A stretch of DNA of 64,000 bases from JABDMH01 sp050298535 (GTDB lineage Bacteria; Bacteroidota; Bacteroidia; Chitinophagales; Saprospiraceae). This document shows positions 45,774-53,542 of the stretch, in pieces. Both the position numbers and the translations under genes were made by a program. The stretch lies in the NCBI GenBank assembly GCA_050298535.1, contig JBNKUI010000087.1:620001-684000 (forward strand), in the 5' to 3' direction. Below the pieces are notes generated by a model that made no database searches, was not told the origin of the DNA, and saw only the letters and a program-made list of their open reading frames with translations. Each line of letters starts with the position of its first letter. Position 1 is the stretch's first letter.

Positions 45774-46559
45774 TTAGATCCCCTTAAGTCTACCACCGTC
45801 TACAGCGAGACTCACCCCACTGATGTAGGAGGCCGAAGGAGTTGCCAGGTACGCTGCTACTTCTCCCACCTCATGCGGTTCAGCAAAACGTCCGAGCGGT
45901 ATTAGCTTGAAAAACTCTTTTTCCATCTCTTCGATAGTTAGCCCTCTTTGATTGGCCCAGGTTTCTATTAAGCTTCCTAGTCTTTCCGTCCTTGTAAATC
46001 CTGGCAGGATATTATTGACCGTGATGCCATAGGGTCCTAGCTCCAGTGACATGGTTTTTGCCCAACTGGCCACGGCTCCTCGGGTTGTATTGCTAACTCC
46101 CAAACCGGGAATAGGTTCTTTTACCGATGTAGAAATGATGTTTATAATGCGCCCGTAGCCGTCTTCCTTCATACCGGGCCAAAGTAGCTGGACAAGGTGG
46201 TGATTGGCGATCAAATGTCGATTAAGTGCCTTCGTAAATTCATCCTCTTTGGCTTCGATAATGGGTCCTCCTGGAGGTCCGCCTGAGTTGTTGATTAGTA
46301 TATGAATCCGTTTCTGCATTGAAAGCCCTCTGATCTTCCTGATAAGTTCATCGGTATTCTCCATGTCTACACTTAGAAAGTCATGCTTCTGGCCTCCTTT
46401 GTCCGCAAGATCGCTAACTATCTCGCCCATGATTTCAACGCTTCGGGCAGCCAGTGTCACATTAGCTCCCAGTTCAGCCAGCTGCATTGCGATGGCCTTA
46501 CCGATTCCCTTACTGCCTCCACAGACCAAGGCATTCTTACCTTCGAGTTTCAGATTCAT
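45774..46559 (-). CDS. SDR oxidoreductase with SxxxR in place of YxxxK
   Basis: This is a 261-residue short-chain dehydrogenase. The Rossmann motif is GGSKGIG (14-20), the NNSGG loop is at 90-94, and the serine region is IISTSVKEPIPGLGVSN. The position of the YxxxK pair reads S156-NTT-R160, so the usual catalytic Tyr and Lys are both replaced. I recall a large FabG-like subfamily with SN..R here, so this looks like a subfamily feature rather than damage. VNNILPGFTRTERL and SYISGVSLAVDGG complete the fold. The substrate is unknown. It lies 21 nt after serC. Confidence 0.88.
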   Translation of the reverse strand: MNLKLEGKNALVCGGSKGIGKAIAMQLAELGANVTLAARSVEIMGEIVSDLADKGGQKHDFLSVDMENTDELIRKIRGLSMQKRIHILINNSGGPPGGPIIEAKEDEFTKALNRHLIANHHLVQLLWPGMKEDGYGRIINIISTSVKEPIPGLGVSNTTRGAVASWAKTMSLELGPYGITVNNILPGFTRTERLGSLIETWANQRGLTIEEMEKEFFKLIPLGRFAEPHEVGEVAAYLATPSASYISGVSLAVDGGRLKGI

Positions 46560-46580
46560 AATTCCGGTATTTAGATTGTC

Positions 46581-47651
46581 CTACCCATGCTTCTTTTCGA
46601 AGTCTTTCATTACTTCGACCAAAGTCTGGACTCCTTCCAGTGACATGGCATTGTAGATAGAGGCACGAAAACCACCAACAGAACGATGTCCTTTTATACT
46701 GACACAACCAGCCTGTGCACACATGTCAATGAAGGTTTTTTCTAGAGAATCATCAGCAAGAGTAAATGTCACATTCATTTGTGATCGATCTTCTGCGGCT
46801 ACCACTCCCTGAAACATTCCGTTACGATCAATCTCGGCATACAAGGTGTCAGACTTTTCCTGGTTGCGCTTTTCTGCGGCAGTGATTCCACCGTTGTCCT
46901 TTAACCATTGTAGCGTCAACATGCTGACATAGATGGGAAATACAGGAGGGGTGTTAAAAGAGGAGTCTTTATCCACGTGCGTTTGATAATTCATGATTGT
47001 AGGTAAGTCTCTTCCCGATTTACCCATCATATCATCCCGTACTATGACAAGTGTCGTACCGGCAGGCCCCATGTTTTTCTGGGCTCCGGCGTAAATTGCA
47101 CCAAACTTTTCGACGGGGATTTTGCGACTAAAGATGTCCGATGACATATCACAGACGATCGGAACCTCCGTGTCGGGAAAACTCTGAAATTGAGTGCCAA
47201 AGATCGTATTGTTACTAGTCATATGCAGATATGCATGATCAGCATTTGGCTGAATACTGTTGGGCAGATAAGTATAGTTTTTATCTTTTGATGAGGCAAT
47301 TACATCTACCTGACCAAACCTTTTGGCTTCTTTGATGGCTTTTGATGACCAGGAACCAGTATCCACATAGGCTGCCTTTTGATCATCACCCAGAAAATTC
47401 ATAGCCGTCATAAGAAACTGCGTACTAGCTCCTCCAGAGAGGAATAATACATGATAAGTATCAGGTAAAGAGAGTAATTCCTTAGTAAGTGATTTTGCCT
47501 GCTCCAAAATGGATATAAAGTCTTTGCTACGGTGAGAAATCTCAAGTATGGACAAGCCACTATTGTTAAGATTTAGTACGCCTTCGGCAGCTGTTTTAAA
47601 TACTTCCTGAGGTAAAATGGATGGTCCAGGACTAAAATTATAAACCTTCAT
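46581..47651 (-). CDS. serC: Phosphoserine aminotransferase
   Basis: SerC makes phosphoserine from 3-phosphohydroxypyruvate in serine synthesis. The ATG at 47651 gives 356 residues beginning MKVYNFSPGPSILPQEV, the SerC signature start; an upstream in-frame start adds 13 unlikely residues. The PLP lysine lies in FGAIYAGAQKNMGPAG. HEVxHTSNNTIFGTQ-like and VGGFRASIYNAMSLEG motifs are present. A CAAAATTA at 47688-47695 (TAATTTTG on the minus strand) may be its -7 element. serA is not adjacent. Confidence 0.96.
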   Translation of the reverse strand: MKVYNFSPGPSILPQEVFKTAAEGVLNLNNSGLSILEISHRSKDFISILEQAKSLTKELLSLPDTYHVLFLSGGASTQFLMTAMNFLGDDQKAAYVDTGSWSSKAIKEAKRFGQVDVIASSKDKNYTYLPNSIQPNADHAYLHMTSNNTIFGTQFQSFPDTEVPIVCDMSSDIFSRKIPVEKFGAIYAGAQKNMGPAGTTLVIVRDDMMGKSGRDLPTIMNYQTHVDKDSSFNTPPVFPIYVSMLTLQWLKDNGGITAAEKRNQEKSDTLYAEIDRNGMFQGVVAAEDRSQMNVTFTLADDSLEKTFIDMCAQAGCVSIKGHRSVGGFRASIYNAMSLEGVQTLVEVMKDFEKKHG

Positions 47652-47687
47652 CAATTTTTGATTTGTGCATTTGCAAGAATGAGGCTG

Positions 47688-47695
47688 CAAAATTA
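47688..47695 (-). promoter_or_regulatory. Possible -7 element for the serC run
   Basis: TAATTTTG on the minus strand fits TAnnTTTG and lies 37 nt before the serC ATG. No convincing -33 TTG is at the standard spacing. Confidence 0.3.
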
Positions 47696-47797
47696 GAAAA
47701 CCTGTATCAAGATCCTACTCTTATTAGATTATTTTTAAGTGGATATCCTCCTTGTTTGCAATGGCGTAAAAGAGCTTTACATGGACTTAATAAATGC

Positions 47798-47826
47798 TTC
47801 CTCCCCATCCTGTTATAGTATCTTTG
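47798..47826 (+). promoter_or_regulatory. Predicted promoter for alanine dehydrogenase
   Basis: TATCTTTG (47819-47826) matches the Bacteroidota -7 consensus, and TTC at 47798-47800 sits exactly 18 nt upstream in the -33 position. The ATG is 30 nt downstream. Confidence 0.5.
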
Positions 47827-47855
47827 TCGCCATTACAAATCTTACCGATTAGCTT

Positions 47856-48974
47856 ATGGTTATTGGAGTTCCTATGGAAATCAAGAGCAATGAAAACCGC
47901 GTGGCTATCACGCCGGCAGGTGTCATTGAATTGGTCAAACGAGATCATCGCGTATTGATACAGCGAGGAGCAGGTGAGAGCAGTGGATTTACTGATGATG
48001 ACTATCGGTCTACCGGAGCACATTTAATTGATGACAGGGAGTCTGTATACGCTGATGCAGAGATGATTATGAAGGTCAAAGAGCCTATCGAAGAAGAATA
48101 CGACCTCATTAGAAAAAATCAACTAGTATTTACTTATTTCCATTTTGCCTCCTATGAACCCTTAACCACAGCTATGATAAAGCAAGGGGCTATCTGTCTG
48201 GCATATGAAACAGTACAGGCAGCAGATAGGACACTACCTCTGCTTATACCCATGTCTGAAGTAGCAGGTCGTATGGCGGTACAGCAAGGTGCTAAGTATC
48301 TCGAAAGGCCCATGGGTGGTCGAGGAGTTCTACTAGGAGGTGTGCCGGGTGTGCAGCCAGGTAAGGTCTTGATTTTAGGGGGAGGAATTGTAGGAACGCA
48401 AGCTGCGAAAATGGCGGCCGGGTTGGGTGCTTCCGTGACGATTCTCGACGTAAATTTACAACGTCTGCGCTACCTGGCAGATGTAATGCCTGCCAATGTG
48501 CAGACCATGTATTCCAATGAGTATAATATCCGACGTCTCATAGCTGAGCACGATCTAATCGTCGGTGCTGTGCTGATTCCCGGTGCCAAGGCTCCCAATC
48601 TGATCACCCGGGACATGCTGGAGCTTATGCGACCCGGAACGGTGGTGGTCGACGTTGCGGTAGATCAGGGAGGTTGTATTGAGACATGTCGACCCACGAC
48701 ACATGCTAATCCCACTTTTGTGATTGATGGTATAGTACACTACTGTGTAGCCAATATGCCAGGGGCAGTTCCTTATACCTCTACCGTTGCATTGACTAAC
48801 GCGACGCTGCCCTATGCTATCCAACTTGCTGACCTGGGGTGGAAAAAAGCCTGCACAACTTCTGTAGAGCTTCGTAAGGGTCTCAATATTGTGAAAGGTC
48901 AGGTTGTTTATGAAGGTGTGGCACAAGCATTTGATCTACCCTATACACCTATCGACACAGTATTACCTGTATAG
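47856..48974 (+). CDS. ald: Alanine dehydrogenase
   Basis: This NAD-dependent enzyme interconverts L-alanine with pyruvate and ammonia. The 372-residue product has the N-terminal substrate domain (MVIGVPMEIKSNENRVAITPAGV; the lysine of MKVKEP; the His of YFHFAS) and an NAD domain with GGGIVGTQAAKMAAGLGA. The segment DVAVDQGGCIETCRPTTHANP is diagnostic. The length is normal. It is divergent from serC and has its own promoter. It may supply pyruvate or D-Ala precursor, and the alanine racemase is encoded 30 kb away. Confidence 0.96.
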   Translation: MVIGVPMEIKSNENRVAITPAGVIELVKRDHRVLIQRGAGESSGFTDDDYRSTGAHLIDDRESVYADAEMIMKVKEPIEEEYDLIRKNQLVFTYFHFASYEPLTTAMIKQGAICLAYETVQAADRTLPLLIPMSEVAGRMAVQQGAKYLERPMGGRGVLLGGVPGVQPGKVLILGGGIVGTQAAKMAAGLGASVTILDVNLQRLRYLADVMPANVQTMYSNEYNIRRLIAEHDLIVGAVLIPGAKAPNLITRDMLELMRPGTVVVDVAVDQGGCIETCRPTTHANPTFVIDGIVHYCVANMPGAVPYTSTVALTNATLPYAIQLADLGWKKACTTSVELRKGLNIVKGQVVYEGVAQAFDLPYTPIDTVLPV

Positions 48975-49139
48975 ACCATTCGATTCAGCAGGCTTGAATA
49001 CATTGATCACTGTGGGCTTCTGCTCTTTGATTAACGCTTCCAGGTCATGATCTGTCCCATTTGTCGACAGGTTGGACTTTTAGTAAGGACTTGGTTTTTC
49101 AGCAGTCTCCTGCAACAATTCTCTATCTTTCGGCTGCCA

Positions 49140-49907
49140 ATGTCAAAAATTTACTTCGCATCTGATTTCCATTTGGGACTTGACGCCCGTCTCACTTCTC
49201 GCGAAAGGGAGTTGCAGATCGTGCGATGGTTGGATCTTGTTGGGAGGGATGCTGAAGCGATATACCTTGTTGGAGATTTATTTGACTTCTGGTTCGAATA
49301 TAAGACCGTGGTACCCAGAGGACATTTTCGACTCCTGGCAAAGCTGGCAGACTTGATTGATCAAGGGGTTAAAATCTCTTTATTTACGGGTAATCATGAT
49401 ATGTGGATGTTTGATTACTTGCAGGAGGAATTGGGTGTTCCAATTTACAGGGATCCAATTACGGTGGAAGCGCAGGGAAAGAAACTGTTTGTAGGTCACG
49501 GAGATGGTCTGGGGCTTGGCGATCATGGATATAAGTTTATCAAAAGAGTCTTTGCAAGTCCGATTTGTCAGTGGTTATTTGCACGACTTCATCCAAACTT
49601 CGCCTTTGGTTTGGCCCATTTTTGGAGTGGAAAAAGTCGATCTCATGCCTTCAAGAAAGACCAGTGGCATGGTGAGGAAGGTGAATGGCTGATCGCATTT
49701 TGCAGGGACTATCTCAAAGATCATCACGTTGATTATTTTATATTCGGTCACAGACATATTCCGATCGTTTGCAATTTGCAGGAAGGCATCAGTCGTTATA
49801 TAAATTTAGGCGACTGGCTTTCATATAATTCCTATGCTGTCATGGAAGACGGTGTAATTAATCTTGCGTTTTTTGAAAATGAAAAGGGAGAAATCAGGTA
49901 TTGTTGA
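49140..49907 (+). CDS. lpxH: UDP-2,3-diacylglucosamine hydrolase-like phosphoesterase
   Basis: This is a 255-residue calcineurin-like phosphoesterase of the LpxH type, which makes lipid X in lipid A synthesis. The di-metal motifs are complete: D9/H11 in SDFHLG, D46 in GDLFDFWFEY, GNHD (84-87), FVGHGDGLG and FGHRHIP. ATG 49140 is chosen because the family begins right at the first metal motif; an upstream frame adds 31 non-conserved residues. It overlaps the next gene by 29 nt. The LpxH name is by similarity; some Bacteroidota relatives could have other phosphate esters as substrates. Confidence 0.88.
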   Translation: MSKIYFASDFHLGLDARLTSRERELQIVRWLDLVGRDAEAIYLVGDLFDFWFEYKTVVPRGHFRLLAKLADLIDQGVKISLFTGNHDMWMFDYLQEELGVPIYRDPITVEAQGKKLFVGHGDGLGLGDHGYKFIKRVFASPICQWLFARLHPNFAFGLAHFWSGKSRSHAFKKDQWHGEEGEWLIAFCRDYLKDHHVDYFIFGHRHIPIVCNLQEGISRYINLGDWLSYNSYAVMEDGVINLAFFENEKGEIRYC

Positions 49908-50685
49908 TTTCATAGGTATAGTGATATTGTGTTTGCTATCACTCAGTCCCTGTTTAGCTCAATCGTCAGATATAGTGGTAGGAACTGCCTCCACGGATCG
50001 ATTTAAGAATTTATACTACGGAACGGAAGATGATGAAGTTATCAAATGTGGACAAGACCTGCAGCGGACAGGATATTATTCCAACCATATATATGGTCGA
50101 CTAGGCACTATTGATGCCAGCAACCCCATGAAGCTACTGCTTTACTACCCTGATTTTTACAATGTCGTAGTGCTTGATCGACGGCTCAACGAGCAGGCTT
50201 CCTTCAATTTGATTGACTTGGGATTTGGAGAGATCCGCATCATCGCATCATCGCTGGATGGCAATCTTTGGCTATTCGATGATCATATGCAGCGGCTTTT
50301 TAAAATCGATCATCAGGGGGAAATCCTGGCCCGGGGTGAGGATCTGCGACTAAAGTTTGATGATCGTCTCCTGCCATCCCGGATTGTGGAATCCAATGGA
50401 AAATTATATGCTGGAATAGAGGGGAGAGGAATTCTGATATTTGATCAATTTGGAAATTATCTTTCTCAAATACTTCTTCCGGAACTAAAAGACTTTCAAC
50501 TGGTCGACGATTCGATCATTTTCGAGTCAAACATTGGATACCATATTTATCAACCGCTGACCCAGGAACGAATAGAAATTCAAATAGAAACCCCTGAAAA
50601 GATAGACAGCCAAATACTTTTTCATCCAGGTGGCACTGCAATTTTGATTACCGGAGATGCAATCAATTATTTGGAGTGGCACTAG
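49879..50685 (+). CDS. Exported propeller-like protein of unknown function
   Basis: This 268-residue protein has a signal peptide (MKREKSGIVDFIGIVILCLL and onward, ending about CLAQ). The mature part has repeating segments of the DGNLWLFDDHMQRLFKI and ILIFDQFGNYL kind, typical of NHL or SMP-30-like beta propellers. No catalytic residues are recognised. ATG 49879 lies inside the end of the LpxH-like gene (29-nt overlap), so the two are translationally coupled. An earlier in-frame TTG has no support. It converges on frr with a 3-nt gap. Confidence 0.75.
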   Translation: MKREKSGIVDFIGIVILCLLSLSPCLAQSSDIVVGTASTDRFKNLYYGTEDDEVIKCGQDLQRTGYYSNHIYGRLGTIDASNPMKLLLYYPDFYNVVVLDRRLNEQASFNLIDLGFGEIRIIASSLDGNLWLFDDHMQRLFKIDHQGEILARGEDLRLKFDDRLLPSRIVESNGKLYAGIEGRGILIFDQFGNYLSQILLPELKDFQLVDDSIIFESNIGYHIYQPLTQERIEIQIETPEKIDSQILFHPGGTAILITGDAINYLEWH

Positions 50686-50688
50686 ACT

Positions 50689-51255
50689 TTATACGGTCAT
50701 TATGTCTTCCTCTTTCGCATCGATCATTTTGTCAATCTTGTCGGAGTAATCGTGCGTCAATTTGTCAGCAGCATCCTCCTTTCGTTTACCCAAATCCTCA
50801 GGATAACCGTCCTTCACGGCTTTCTTTATGGTGTCCATAATCTTATGGCGGGTGTTTCTAAGACTAATCTTACCTTCCTCACCTAAATGTTTAGCCTGCT
50901 TTACCAGGTTGTGACGTCGTTCCTCAGTGAGGGCAGGAATATTGATTCGGATGATTTCCCCATCGTTCATGGGAGTCAGTCCCAAATTGGCTGCGAAAAT
51001 TGACTGCTCAATAGGGCCCAGCATAGACTTCTCCCAAGGTTGTATAGTCAGGGTTCTGGCATCAGAAGCACCCACGTTAGCGACTTGGTTGAGTGGGGTG
51101 GGAGAGCCGTAATACTCAACCATTAATCCACTCAGCATAGCGGGTGAGGCCTTGCCGGTTCTAATTTTGGTTAACTCATGAGATAGGTGCTCCAGGGCAC
51201 TATCCATAGCTTCTTTTCCAATTTCTAAAGACATATCCACTTCTCCAGAATCCAT
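50689..51255 (-). CDS. frr: Ribosome recycling factor
   Basis: RRF splits post-termination ribosomes together with EF-G. The 188-residue length is typical, with the long helical domain (LSHELTKIRTGKASPAML, then LEHxx-like segments) and the small beta domain (VEYYGSPTPLNQVANVGASDARTLTIQPWEKSM). The conserved RINIPALTEERRHNLVKQAKHLGEE helix is intact. It lies downstream of the zinc peptidase gene on the same strand. pyrH and tsf, its usual partners, are not present. Confidence 0.97.
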   Translation of the reverse strand: MDSGEVDMSLEIGKEAMDSALEHLSHELTKIRTGKASPAMLSGLMVEYYGSPTPLNQVANVGASDARTLTIQPWEKSMLGPIEQSIFAANLGLTPMNDGEIIRINIPALTEERRHNLVKQAKHLGEEGKISLRNTRHKIMDTIKKAVKDGYPEDLGKRKEDAADKLTHDYSDKIDKMIDAKEEDIMTV

Positions 51256-51303
51256 CTTTATAACTGTTTAAATATCCAATAAATTCTTGTTCACAATGTA
51301 AGG

Positions 51304-51999
51304 CTAATCTCGCAATCGACCTATCAAATATAATAACATCACAAGGGCAGATAATGCTGCGGCAACGTATGTCATAGCGGCCCATTGCAATGCATCTTTC
51401 GCACCTTCGTACTCCACTCCTTGAACGACATTGTTTTGGTCGATCCACACTAATGCCCTCTTACTGGCATCAAACTCAACCGGGAGGGTAAGAAAACTAA
51501 ACAAAGCAGTAATTCCAAATGCTGCAATTGTTATCATCAATATAGTCTGACTTCCACTTGCTCCTGCACCAAATCCTCCAAGGGCCAGCATCAGGAGCCA
51601 TTGCTGTGCTCTGGATGATACCTTTACCAGTGGCACTAGACCGGAGCGCAACTTCAGTAAGGGGTAGGATGTAGCATGCTGTACCGCATGACCACATTCA
51701 TGCGCTGCCACTGCAGATGATGCAATGGATCGTCCCCGATATACTGCGGGAGATAATGCAACTGTCTTGTTTAGCGGGTTGTAATGATCAGACAGAAAAC
51801 CCTGGGATTCGATCACCTTTACATCATGAATACCATAGCCTGCGAGCATGGCTTCTGCCACTTCACGCCCCGTCAAACCGGCTCTCGTTGTCATTTTACC
51901 ATAATGAGAGAACTTTGCTTTCAATCGGCCACTAACCCACATGCCCACCAGTGACATCAAGCCCGTTACCAATATAAATCCCATATATCCTGAACCCAT
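51304..51999 (-). CDS. Membrane zinc metallopeptidase (YugP type)
   Basis: This is a 231-residue protein of the Zn_peptidase_2 (PF04298) family. HECGH at 100-104 is the zinc motif, with the AAHECGHAVQHATSYP context. Predicted membrane segments are near 4-22, 115-155 and 205-228. The DHYNPLNKTVALSPAVY segment before the site is characteristic. The substrate is unknown. It lies between serS (11 nt upstream) and frr on the minus strand, so it is probably co-transcribed with both. Confidence 0.92.
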   Translation of the reverse strand: MGSGYMGFILVTGLMSLVGMWVSGRLKAKFSHYGKMTTRAGLTGREVAEAMLAGYGIHDVKVIESQGFLSDHYNPLNKTVALSPAVYRGRSIASSAVAAHECGHAVQHATSYPLLKLRSGLVPLVKVSSRAQQWLLMLALGGFGAGASGSQTILMITIAAFGITALFSFLTLPVEFDASKRALVWIDQNNVVQGVEYEGAKDALQWAAMTYVAAALSALVMLLYLIGRLRD

Positions 52000-52010
52000 T
52001 GTCTAATACT

Positions 52011-53294
52011 TTACTCGATTCTACTAAATCCTGTATACGGTTGTAAAACTGTTGGAATACTAATTCCGTTTTTGTCCTGATTGTTTTCCAGCAAGGCTGC
52101 TACAATTCTGGCCAATGCCAAAGCACTACCATTAAGTGTATGCGTAAGTTGAGGTTTTTCATTGCTTTCCCTATATCTCAATTTCAGTCTGTTGCTTTGG
52201 AATGTTTCAAAGTTTGAGACTGAACTCACTTCTAACCATTTACCCTGGGCTGCAGAGTATACTTCAAAATCATAGGTCAAGGCAGAGGTAAATCCAAGAT
52301 CACCACCACATAAACGCAGGATTCTGTAAGGGAGTTCCAGCTGGATCAACAGGGTTTCAACATGCGATACCATCTCATCCAGTGTGGCATATGACTGATC
52401 TGGATGTGCTATTTGTACGACTTCCACTTTATCGAACTGATGCACACGGTTGAGTCCTTTGACATCGCTACCATAGGAGCCCGCTTCACGACGAAAGCAG
52501 GGAGTATATCCTGTCAGCTTAATAGGTAGGTCGTCCGTACTGACTATTTCATCGCGATAGATATTGGTGACTGGTACTTCAGCCGTAGGTATGAGGTATA
52601 GATCGTCCTTTTCCACATAATACATCTGCCCTTCCTTGTCGGGCAGCTGACCCGTAGCACGTGCAGTATCTGCATTGACCATCAGCGGCGGTACAATTTC
52701 TTCATATCCTGCTTTGTTGGCATGAGCAAGAAAGAAATTGATGAGTGCACGCTCCAGTTGAGCACCCTTGCCTCTGAAAACTGGAAAGCCTGATCCGGTA
52801 ATTTTTACACCTAACTTAAAGTCGATCAATTGGTATTTGTCTGCCAGGTCCCAATGAGGTAAGGCTTCAAAGCCCTCAAATGCAGGCAGGTCACCGGACC
52901 AGTCCTTAACCACCTCATTATCATCTTCACCTTTGCCTGCCGCTACAGATGAGTGTGGTATATTGGGAAGATCTAGAAGCGCAGTTTCCAACTCTTGAAG
53001 GATAGATCGAACCTCCTCTTCCTGCACTTTTATCTGTTCTTTGGATGATGCGACCTGATTTCTCAGGGTATTTGCTTCTTCCGTCTTACCTTCTTTGAAA
53101 AGGGATCCGATTTCCTTGGCCTTCTGGTTTGACTCCGCCTTTAATTGTTCCAAATGAGTCAGAACCTTCTTACGATTATCATCCAAATCAAGGATGCGAT
53201 CAATGATTTTAAGGTCTTCTTCGCTGAAATTACGCTTACGCAATCCCTCGACGACCCGATCCTTCTCAGATCGCAAAATGTTGATTTCCAGCAT
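52011..53294 (-). CDS. serS: Seryl-tRNA synthetase
   Basis: SerS charges tRNA-Ser. The 427-residue product has the N-terminal long coiled-coil arm (about 25-105) and the class II core: motif 2 GYTPCFRREAGSYGSDVKGLNRVHQFDKVE and motif 3 near LTHTLNGSALALARIVAALLENNQ. TAEVPVTNIY supplies the serine-binding segment. Length and motifs are typical. The first gene of a minus-strand run that continues into the zinc peptidase and frr; divergent from rho. Confidence 0.98.
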   Translation of the reverse strand: MLEINILRSEKDRVVEGLRKRNFSEEDLKIIDRILDLDDNRKKVLTHLEQLKAESNQKAKEIGSLFKEGKTEEANTLRNQVASSKEQIKVQEEEVRSILQELETALLDLPNIPHSSVAAGKGEDDNEVVKDWSGDLPAFEGFEALPHWDLADKYQLIDFKLGVKITGSGFPVFRGKGAQLERALINFFLAHANKAGYEEIVPPLMVNADTARATGQLPDKEGQMYYVEKDDLYLIPTAEVPVTNIYRDEIVSTDDLPIKLTGYTPCFRREAGSYGSDVKGLNRVHQFDKVEVVQIAHPDQSYATLDEMVSHVETLLIQLELPYRILRLCGGDLGFTSALTYDFEVYSAAQGKWLEVSSVSNFETFQSNRLKLRYRESNEKPQLTHTLNGSALALARIVAALLENNQDKNGISIPTVLQPYTGFSRIE

Positions 53295-53356
53295 TTATGT
53301 ATTGATTTTTTTTCAAAAGATCACACCAAATCGTTGAGGATTTGATGCTTTTTTCG

Positions 53357-53364
53357 CAAATATA
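53357..53364 (-). promoter_or_regulatory. Possible -7 element for serS
   Basis: TATATTTG on the minus strand matches TAnnTTTG, about 63 nt before the serS start. The -33 position is not clear. It lies 23 nt from the rho -7 candidate on the other strand. Confidence 0.4.
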
Positions 53365-53387
53365 CTGCTGTGATTAAAAAATAACTG

Positions 53388-53395
53388 TATTTTTG
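53388..53395 (+). promoter_or_regulatory. Possible -7 element for rho
   Basis: TATTTTTG fits TAnnTTTG. The rho ATG is ~150 nt downstream, giving a long leader, and no good TTG is at the -33 place. Rho often controls its own mRNA leader, so the length is of interest. Confidence 0.35.
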
Positions 53396-53542
53396 CTGGG
53401 TCGAAGAAAGAGACGCAATTTCTACTAGCGTCAAATCCGCGTAGTATTTCCTTGTCTTTTTCCAGATTTCTATCAAAAAGATCAATCCACCAATTAGACT
53501 ATTTATATATCGATTCTTAGAATCCTATAAACATTTCGCTAT

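Noticed and set aside
48964..49078. About 37 open codons on the minus strand at the end of alanine dehydrogenase, with protein-like composition
   Set aside because: No start codon in frame, an in-frame stop directly upstream, and no family match; not enough to call a gene remnant.
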